From contig JAHZKX010000010.1 of the NCBI GenBank assembly GCA_022600195.1, positions 62,001 to 126,000 on the forward strand: a stretch of DNA of 64,000 nucleotides. Direction: 5' to 3'. Shown here one piece after another: positions 58,511 to 64,000 of this stretch. The position numbers and the translations under genes were made by a program. Below the pieces are notes generated by a model, which saw only the letters and a list, made by a program, of their open reading frames with translations, was not told where the DNA came from and did not search any database. Source of the DNA: Planctomycetota bacterium (GTDB taxonomy: Bacteria; Planctomycetota; Planctomycetia; Planctomycetales; Planctomycetaceae). Within the stretch, counting starts at the first letter, position 1. Every line of letters starts with the position of its first letter.

Positions 58511-59245
58511 ATGATATCAGTAAATAAACTCTGTGTTAAAGTTGGCGATTTCGAGCTGAAAGATATCAGTTTTGAAGTACCTGAGGGGCATTATGCCGTT
58601 CTGATGGGCAAAACGGGTAGTGGGAAAACTACCATTCTTGAAACCATTTGTGGCTTGAAAAAAGTGCTTTCCGGAACAATCTGTCTCCATGGGAAACTCG
58701 CCACACATACAAGACCAGCGGAACGTGAAATTGGATACGTGCCTCAGGATGGTGTACTGTTTCATACGATGACGGTGAGAGATAATCTGTCGTTTGCATT
58801 AGAGTTAAGAAAGTGGAGTAAACAAAAAATCGATGAGCGTGTGGAAGAGTTGGCAACTCTGTTAGGGATAACAGGATTGTTGAACCGAACACCCTTTGGT
58901 TTGAGTGGAGGAGAAACACAAAGAATATCTCTGGGACGCGCATTAGCGGCAAAGCCAGCCATATTATGTCTGGATGAACCCTTAAGTGCTTTAGATGAAG
59001 ACACACGAGGTGAAATGTGTACTTTGCTGAGTGATGTGCAACGCTTAACGGGTGTTACGACATTGCATATTACTCATAACATTTCAGAGTCAGATCGTTT
59101 GGGGGATATCAAATTTCTCATAGAAGGAGGAGTACTTAAAAGCCTGACTTCGAAAGTTAGGGAAAAGAGATCCGATCTCACCGGAAAAGTGAGTCAGGAG
59201 ACAAGCTCCCCGTCTGATAGTTCTACGCAGGTGAAAGTCGATTAG
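58511..59245 (+). CDS. modC: Molybdate/tungstate-type ABC ATPase, short form
   Basis: The ATPase has Walker A LMGKTGSGKTTILE, the Q-loop YVPQDGVLFHTMTV, signature LSGGETQRISLGRA and Walker B LCLDEPLSALD, then the switch His in LHITHN. At 244 residues it stops soon after the core; the C-terminal molybdate-binding (Mop/TOBE) domain of standard ModC is missing. It follows ModB by 63 bases and is followed by the MoaD-like gene after one base. Confidence 0.88.
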   Translation: MISVNKLCVKVGDFELKDISFEVPEGHYAVLMGKTGSGKTTILETICGLKKVLSGTICLHGKLATHTRPAEREIGYVPQDGVLFHTMTVRDNLSFALELRKWSKQKIDERVEELATLLGITGLLNRTPFGLSGGETQRISLGRALAAKPAILCLDEPLSALDEDTRGEMCTLLSDVQRLTGVTTLHITHNISESDRLGDIKFLIEGGVLKSLTSKVREKRSDLTGKVSQETSSPSDSSTQVKVD

Positions 59246-59246
59246 T

Positions 59247-59525
59247 ATGAAGATTATCGTAGAGTTTACGGCACAGGTGAAAAAAGCTGCTGGCGTGAGC
59301 AAAGAAGAATTTGAGGTAAGTGAGGGAACTAGTTTACAGGAACTTTTGAAAGAAGTAGCCGAACAGCACGGCCCCTCTCTCAAACCGATTCTTTTTCCGG
59401 ATTCCGATGAACTACATCCCTCAATCTTACTATTTGTCTCCAGTAAACAGGTGATGTGGGATGAGCCTTTGACGTTAGAATCGCATCACGTCGTGACGAT
59501 TCTCTCACCCATTTCAGGGGGTTAA
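59247..59525 (+). CDS. MoaD/ThiS-like sulfur carrier protein
   Basis: This 92-residue beta-grasp protein ends in ILSPISGG, the di-Gly tail that receives an adenylate and then sulfur in MoaD and ThiS. It starts one base after the ModC stop, so it is translated together with it. The next gene encodes a ThiF/MoeB enzyme, the expected activating partner. The likely job is delivering sulfur to a molybdopterin or related cofactor. No MoaE, MoaA or MoaC gene is in view. Confidence 0.85.
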   Translation: MKIIVEFTAQVKKAAGVSKEEFEVSEGTSLQELLKEVAEQHGPSLKPILFPDSDELHPSILLFVSSKQVMWDEPLTLESHHVVTILSPISGG

Positions 59526-59584
59526 GTCTTCCGATTGAAAACATTATTTTAACACTTTGAAATGTGAGAGATACAGGAGTCATG

Positions 59585-60343
59585 ATGTCTGGTTTCGTTC
59601 CCCTGACAGATGAAGAACGAGCTGTTTACGAATGGCAGATCTGGGTTCCCGAGTTTGGTGAAGCGGGACAGGAAAAATTAAAAAATGCCTCTGTCCTGGT
59701 TTCACGATGTGGCGGATTGGGTAGTGTGGTCGCTTATGAATTAGCGGCTGCCGGCATCGGGAAGCTTGTGATAGCACATGCGGGAAATGTCAAACCCAGT
59801 GATTTAAACCGGCAATTGTTGATGACACATGACTGGTTGGGTAAACCTCGAGTGGAATCAGCAGAACGCCGCCTTAAAGAACTGAATCCCCGTTTGGAAA
59901 TTGTGGCGATTCCCGAAAATATTTGTGAAGAGAACGCCCAACCGATTGTGGAGCAAGTAGATTTAATCGTTGACTGTGCCCCGCTCTTCCCGGAGCGTTA
60001 TGCAATGAACCGGCAATCGGTCTTACAGAATAAGCCTTTAATCGAATGTGCGATGTACGATTTGGAAGCACAAGTGACAACATTGATTCCCGGTCAAACG
60101 GGATGCTTATCTTGTTTATTTCCAAACGATCCACCAGCCTGGAAGCGAGAGTTTCCTGTATTTGGCGCGGTTTCAGGTACCGTGGGATGTATGGCGGCAA
60201 TGGAAGCCATTAAGGTGCTTTCCGGTATAGGAGAGCCTTTAACGAATCAATTGTTGATGTTTGATCTGCGAGAAATGACATTTCATCGCAATACGATTCA
60301 GCGTCGTATGGGCTGCCCCGTCTGTGGGGAAAACAAGTGCTAA
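59585..60343 (+). CDS. ThiF/MoeB-type E1-like adenylyltransferase
   Basis: The 252-residue enzyme has the adenylate-binding pattern CGGLGSVVAYELAAAGIG, LNRQLL in place of the usual VNRQ segment, and VDLIVDCAPLFPERYAMN. Two CxxC pairs (TGCLSCLF and CPVCGENKC) probably hold zinc. It would activate the C-terminal Gly of the MoaD-like protein encoded 59 bases upstream. I chose the second ATG of the ATGATG pair (59585), because AGGAG lies at the best distance before it; a GTG at 59564 is possible. It is the last gene of the operon. Confidence 0.88.
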   Translation: MSGFVPLTDEERAVYEWQIWVPEFGEAGQEKLKNASVLVSRCGGLGSVVAYELAAAGIGKLVIAHAGNVKPSDLNRQLLMTHDWLGKPRVESAERRLKELNPRLEIVAIPENICEENAQPIVEQVDLIVDCAPLFPERYAMNRQSVLQNKPLIECAMYDLEAQVTTLIPGQTGCLSCLFPNDPPAWKREFPVFGAVSGTVGCMAAMEAIKVLSGIGEPLTNQLLMFDLREMTFHRNTIQRRMGCPVCGENKC

Positions 60344-60384
60344 TAAAATTCGTTTTAAAGAGTTCACGATCTCGGGGGAATCTT

Positions 60385-61812
60385 ATGAGAGATTGCATGC
60401 AGCAAATTGTACTCATCACTGCGATTGTTTCAGGGTATTTCATAGGTACTGCGAATCCAGTTCTGTCTGCCGAAGTAGAAAATCAATCTGAGTGGCGCGC
60501 AGCGGCGATCTCGGTTGTGATCACACCGGAAAAGTCGATGTGGATGTCAGGATATGCCGCGCGCAACAAACCATCGGAAGGCAAAGTGCATGATCTCTAT
60601 GCAAAAGTATTAATCATTGAAGATGTGAGAGGACAAAAAGTAGTCATTGTCACCACAGATTTAATTGGGATTACGCCCGCATTAAGAGATCCCATAGCAG
60701 CTCGTTTAGAATCTGAGTTTAAAATTCCTTCAACCGCATTATTAATGAATGCCTCGCATACTCATTGTGGACCAGAGCTAAGAGAAGAGAAAGCATCCCG
60801 TCGTGGGCTTGGGGGAGATCGTGGAGCTGAGGCGCGTGAATATACTCAAAAACTGAGTAAGAAGATTGTGGGAGCGATCGGCCAGACCCTGAGCAAACTG
60901 GAACCAGTTCAACTTAAATATTCCTATGGTCGGGCAGGTTTCTCAATGAACCGACGTTTGCCAACAGCCAAAGGCGTGAGCAATAGTCCCCATCCGCAAG
61001 GACCCGTTGATCAACGGGTGCCGGTCTTGAGTGTCAATCGTCCTGATGGTTCTATTGTTGCAGCTCTGTTTGGGTATGCATGCCATAACACAACTCTCAG
61101 TTTTTATCAATTTTGTGGTGACTATGCCGGATTTGCTCAGGAATATCTGGAAACGGATCATCCAGGCATGATTGCCTTATTTATGATGGGGTGTGGAGGA
61201 GATCAAAACCCGTATCCGCGGAGAACATTGGATCTTGCCAAACAGCATGGACGTGCACTTTCAAATGCTGTGGAAGTGGCGTTGTCAGTTCGGCAGCCGC
61301 GTTTGATTCATGGTCCTCTTGGCGTGGCCATGGATGATGTGGAACTGGAGTTCACAACTCCTCCCTCTCTTGAAGAATTGCTCAAAAAACAGAAACAAGG
61401 GAATAAATACGAAAAAAGCCATGCAACACGTCTGTTGGCACAAGTTGAAGAACGAGGCGGCATTCAAACACGCTATGCATTCCCATTACAAGTCATTCAA
61501 TTTGGAAATGATTTAACATTAACCGCAATTTGTGGTGAAACCGTCGTCGATTATTCTCTTCGACTTCAAACAGAACTGAAGATCAACTCTGGAACAGAAG
61601 GGAAGGGAGAACCCATTATCTGGGTGGCCGGCTATTCGAATCATGTTTTTGGTTACTTGCCGAGTCTTCGCGTATTGAAAGAGGGTGGATATGAAGGAGG
61701 GGGTGCGATGACATATACTTCTTATCCAGGACCTTTTACTGATTCAGTAGAAAAACGTGTCATTTCCAAAATCAAGGAATTGACAAAGCAGGCCCGGAAA
61801 GCATCCCAATAG
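60385..61812 (+). CDS. Exported neutral/alkaline ceramidase-like protein
   Basis: A signal peptide (LITAIVSGYFIGTANPVLSA) precedes a domain of the neutral/alkaline ceramidase N-terminal family, with VVITPEKSMWMSGYAARNKP, NASHTHCGPEL and FMMGCGGDQNPYPR. The His residues of SHTHCGP are in the usual metal-binding position. The C-terminal ceramidase domain is absent or very short. This subfamily is frequent in planctomycetes as secreted hydrolases of unknown substrate. The ATG at 60385 follows GGGGGAA; a GTG at 60337 would overlap the ThiF gene. Confidence 0.85.
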   Translation: MRDCMQQIVLITAIVSGYFIGTANPVLSAEVENQSEWRAAAISVVITPEKSMWMSGYAARNKPSEGKVHDLYAKVLIIEDVRGQKVVIVTTDLIGITPALRDPIAARLESEFKIPSTALLMNASHTHCGPELREEKASRRGLGGDRGAEAREYTQKLSKKIVGAIGQTLSKLEPVQLKYSYGRAGFSMNRRLPTAKGVSNSPHPQGPVDQRVPVLSVNRPDGSIVAALFGYACHNTTLSFYQFCGDYAGFAQEYLETDHPGMIALFMMGCGGDQNPYPRRTLDLAKQHGRALSNAVEVALSVRQPRLIHGPLGVAMDDVELEFTTPPSLEELLKKQKQGNKYEKSHATRLLAQVEERGGIQTRYAFPLQVIQFGNDLTLTAICGETVVDYSLRLQTELKINSGTEGKGEPIIWVAGYSNHVFGYLPSLRVLKEGGYEGGGAMTYTSYPGPFTDSVEKRVISKIKELTKQARKASQ

Positions 61813-61973
61813 ATCCATAATGATATTGGAATTTGATGCTGGTTTTTATCAAAAATGGCGGATTTTTATATTTCGCATTCTCTTTACTAAAATTCATATC
61901 TACAATAGATTTTTGATTATGTAAGAGATTTAGATCGAAAAATTCTGTTCGTTCTCGCTTGGAGTAAATTGTC

Positions 61974-64000
61974 ATGTTATGTAACTCTACAAAACAATTC
62001 ATACTTGTCCTGGTTGCTGCTATTTCATTGATAGTACTAACTTCTAGCGCAAAAGCACAAACAGAGAAGGAAGTGACCGAGTCAAGACTCAAGGGGATCG
62101 AGTTTCTGAAATCTCAACAGAAGGATGATGGGAGTTGGGAATATGAAGGGCATCCTGTCGGAATTACTGCACTTTGTACTCTTGCACTTTTGGAAAATGG
62201 CGTACCCGTCAATGATCCTCTTATACAAAAAGGCAGAATGTTTGTTCTGAAAGAGTCAGAGAAACTCAAATCAACTTATGATATTGCGTTGGGTACCTTA
62301 TTGCTTTCCCGTATCGGTCACCGGGAAGACAAGGCGATGGTTCGAAAATATGCAGCGCGACTGATAGCCGGCCAGACGACCACAGGAGGCTGGAGCTACT
62401 CGTGTCCATTGGCGTCACCTAGCCTGCTTAGTAATCCAAGAGCACGTCCCAAACTGGGGACTTCTCCAGGTGACAATAGTTGTACACAGTTCGCTGTGTT
62501 GGGGCTGTGGACTGCCTCTCGATATAATATCGATATCCAGAAATCGATGATCGGGGTTGCCAGGCGATTTGTTGAGACTCAAAATGAGGATGGTGGATGG
62601 TCCTATGCACTTCCTACTGAGGAGAAGGAAGAAGCTTCTAGAAATTCAATGACATTGGCAGGACTCTTTTGTCTGACTGTTGCCCGCGCGACAAAAATTA
62701 GAGCAATGCAAGAGCAAGAAGAGGAACTTGAAAAAGAGTCAGGAGCCCGCACAGGGTCACAAAAAGAAGGAGAGACTTTGGTCTCGGATCCCATCTTTTC
62801 CAAAGGCTTGGAAATGGCCGGGAAGTATGCAGCTGGAATCAGTGCCTCTTCCGCGCGATACTTTCTATGGTCAACCGAGCGAGTCGGCGTGCTGTTAGGA
62901 TTAGAAAAACTAGGGACAACGGATTGGTTTTCAAAAGGCGCGAATGTTCTTATTAAAACTCAAAAAGAGGATGGGAGCTGGGAAAACTCGCGCGGAAAAC
63001 TGGCAGATACTGCTTTTGCAATACTTTTCCTACGGAAAGCAAATTTGGGAAGTGATATTTCACGTATGTTGAATGGAGAACCGGAAAAGAAATTCCAGGT
63101 CTACACTCAGGAGAAAAAACCAGAATTTATTACACTTTCTGCAGCGATCTCTGCTGCGAAATCGGGTGACCTCATTCGAGTGAACGGTGATGGTCCTTTT
63201 CGCGTTCCGCATATTGAAATTGGCAAAGACTTGAGTATCGAAGCGGGATTTGGCTACGCCCCGGTTTTTGTTTATTCTCGCGGTCGCAATAAATTAGGGC
63301 TCCGCGCACGTCCCGAGCGTGATGCGAATGTGCGTCACATTCTACGCGTCTCCAAAGGGACGCTGGCATTGGAAGGAATTGCATTTGAGTTTGATCCACC
63401 TGAAGTTGGTAAAACAGTCCCCTGGGCGGCTGTGGTCGTAAATGGTGGTAATCTGCGTATGCTGAACTGTTCCGTTTCAGAACAAAACAATAAGGGGATG
63501 GCCAGTATTCAAATTTTGAAACCTACTAATTCCTCCTTTACAAACTGTTTTTTTGTCGGAGGACGAGCAGCTTTTGAAATCGAAGGGACGGGAAAGCAGA
63601 CGATAACTATAGATGATTCCGTATTATTCTCAAAGAAAATATTTTCAGTACTGAGAAGTTCTGAGAAATCTACCGGTGGCAGTATAAATCTGGATTTGAA
63701 TCGCTGTACGCTACAGGCGGTTGCTGCGTTTGATTTCGAGCGATTTGTAAAAGACATTCATGTGAAAAGTGAGTTCAGTGCATATAAAATTGATAACCTG
63801 GGATTGTCGATGTTATCAGTAAAGTCATCCAAAGAGAATCGTTCTTTTTCAGGTGAAGGTAATGTTTTTGATGTGAAAAAATGGTTGGGAATGAGTGGTA
63901 AAGCAGATCCAGGTGTCACTGATGCGAAAACCTGGGACCACTTTTGGGGCAATAAGCAGGGGGCATCGTTACAGGAGACGATTGCCTTTACATTACGCCG
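61974..64000 (+). CDS. Exported toroid plus beta-helix protein, 3' end outside window
   Basis: An open frame of 675 codons starts at the ATG at 61974 (GGAG upstream) and reaches the right edge. A signal peptide (QFILVLVAAISLIVLTSSAKA) is followed by a squalene-cyclase/prenyltransferase-like alpha/alpha toroid (about 35-370), with repeated SQQKDDGSWEYEG, TQNEDGGWSYA and TQKEDGSWEN motifs. From about residue 387 the sequence changes to short strands (LSAAISAAKSGDLIRVNGDG), typical of a right-handed beta helix. A cyclase-type DxDD acid motif was not seen, so triterpene cyclase activity is unlikely. The substrate is unknown. Confidence 0.82.
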   Translation, partial: MLCNSTKQFILVLVAAISLIVLTSSAKAQTEKEVTESRLKGIEFLKSQQKDDGSWEYEGHPVGITALCTLALLENGVPVNDPLIQKGRMFVLKESEKLKSTYDIALGTLLLSRIGHREDKAMVRKYAARLIAGQTTTGGWSYSCPLASPSLLSNPRARPKLGTSPGDNSCTQFAVLGLWTASRYNIDIQKSMIGVARRFVETQNEDGGWSYALPTEEKEEASRNSMTLAGLFCLTVARATKIRAMQEQEEELEKESGARTGSQKEGETLVSDPIFSKGLEMAGKYAAGISASSARYFLWSTERVGVLLGLEKLGTTDWFSKGANVLIKTQKEDGSWENSRGKLADTAFAILFLRKANLGSDISRMLNGEPEKKFQVYTQEKKPEFITLSAAISAAKSGDLIRVNGDGPFRVPHIEIGKDLSIEAGFGYAPVFVYSRGRNKLGLRARPERDANVRHILRVSKGTLALEGIAFEFDPPEVGKTVPWAAVVVNGGNLRMLNCSVSEQNNKGMASIQILKPTNSSFTNCFFVGGRAAFEIEGTGKQTITIDDSVLFSKKIFSVLRSSEKSTGGSINLDLNRCTLQAVAAFDFERFVKDIHVKSEFSAYKIDNLGLSMLSVKSSKENRSFSGEGNVFDVKKWLGMSGKADPGVTDAKTWDHFWGNKQGASLQETIAFTLR

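Noticed and set aside
61974-62900. Squalene-hopene cyclase
   Set aside because: The toroid repeats are present, but no DxDD catalytic motif was seen and the protein has a signal peptide and a beta-helix tail.
1-64000. tRNA, rRNA, CRISPR, insertion sequence or prophage
   Set aside because: No tRNA arm pattern, regular repeat-spacer array, transposase or phage protein was recognised by eye; a software scan would be needed to exclude a divergent RNA gene.

Overview
The window is ordinary chromosomal DNA of a planctomycete, probably a Gimesia/Rubinisphaera-like member of the Planctomycetales. The evidence is a DUF1559 prepilin-like protein followed by a small lipoprotein, a planctomycete-type ECF sigma factor paired with a Ser/Thr kinase, a HYExAFE-family protein, a CSVPVF-type membrane protein, a SecD-SecF fusion, and base composition on the AT side of balanced. 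No tRNA, rRNA, CRISPR array, insertion sequence or prophage was recognised. The genus is an inference.

Layout. 1-8.6 kb: a truncated exported protein, a zinc-ribbon membrane protein, a GAF protein, an M50 intramembrane protease, an HD-GYP protein and a lipoprotein. 8.6-13 kb (minus strand): a ketoacyl-ACP synthase, a small membrane protein, a HYExAFE protein, HisS and a YkgJ-type cysteine-cluster protein. 13.5-17.9 kb (plus): a coiled-coil membrane protein, a rhomboid protease, and an ECF sigma factor with a membrane Ser/Thr kinase. 17.9-20.8 kb: a family 9 glycosyltransferase, an EF-hand protein and FabI. 21-26.9 kb: a PilC/GspF protein, then the classic tgt-yajC-secDF order closed by a terminator. 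27-38.8 kb is mostly minus strand: dihydroorotase, an L12-like small protein, TsaB, (plus-strand ClC channel), a UvrD/PcrA helicase, a Ser/Thr kinase, then rpe, a phosphatase-like pseudoenzyme and accD as one tight operon, then gap with its own terminator.

39.3-47.6 kb is a complete chemotaxis locus in two blocks: cheA-cheW-receptor, then cheY-cheB-cheR. The receptor is soluble and begins with a flavohaemoglobin-type globin that keeps the haem-pocket residues, followed by three PAS-like segments. The locus therefore looks like an oxygen, NO or redox taxis module. 47.9-52.1 kb holds an alternative GlmU, two small proteins, and the DUF1559 prepilin with its lipoprotein.

52.5-60.3 kb looks like one co-directional operon. 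It contains a membrane-anchored exported protein with a CxC motif, an FtsX-type permease (also with a CxC motif) and its ATPase, a membrane-anchored substrate-binding protein with two ModA-like domains, ModB, a short ModC, a MoaD/ThiS-like sulfur carrier and a ThiF/MoeB E1-like enzyme. I read this as oxyanion (molybdate or tungstate) capture joined to cofactor sulfur chemistry and a second ABC exporter-type module. It is the best candidate for an undescribed system here. The window ends with a ceramidase-like protein and the start of a large exported protein that joins an alpha/alpha toroid to a probable beta-helix.

Other points of note: a queuine tRNA-ribosyltransferase lacking two of its four zinc ligands, a histidine-phosphatase-fold protein lacking both catalytic histidines, and a C-terminal motif shared by two unrelated intramembrane proteases.
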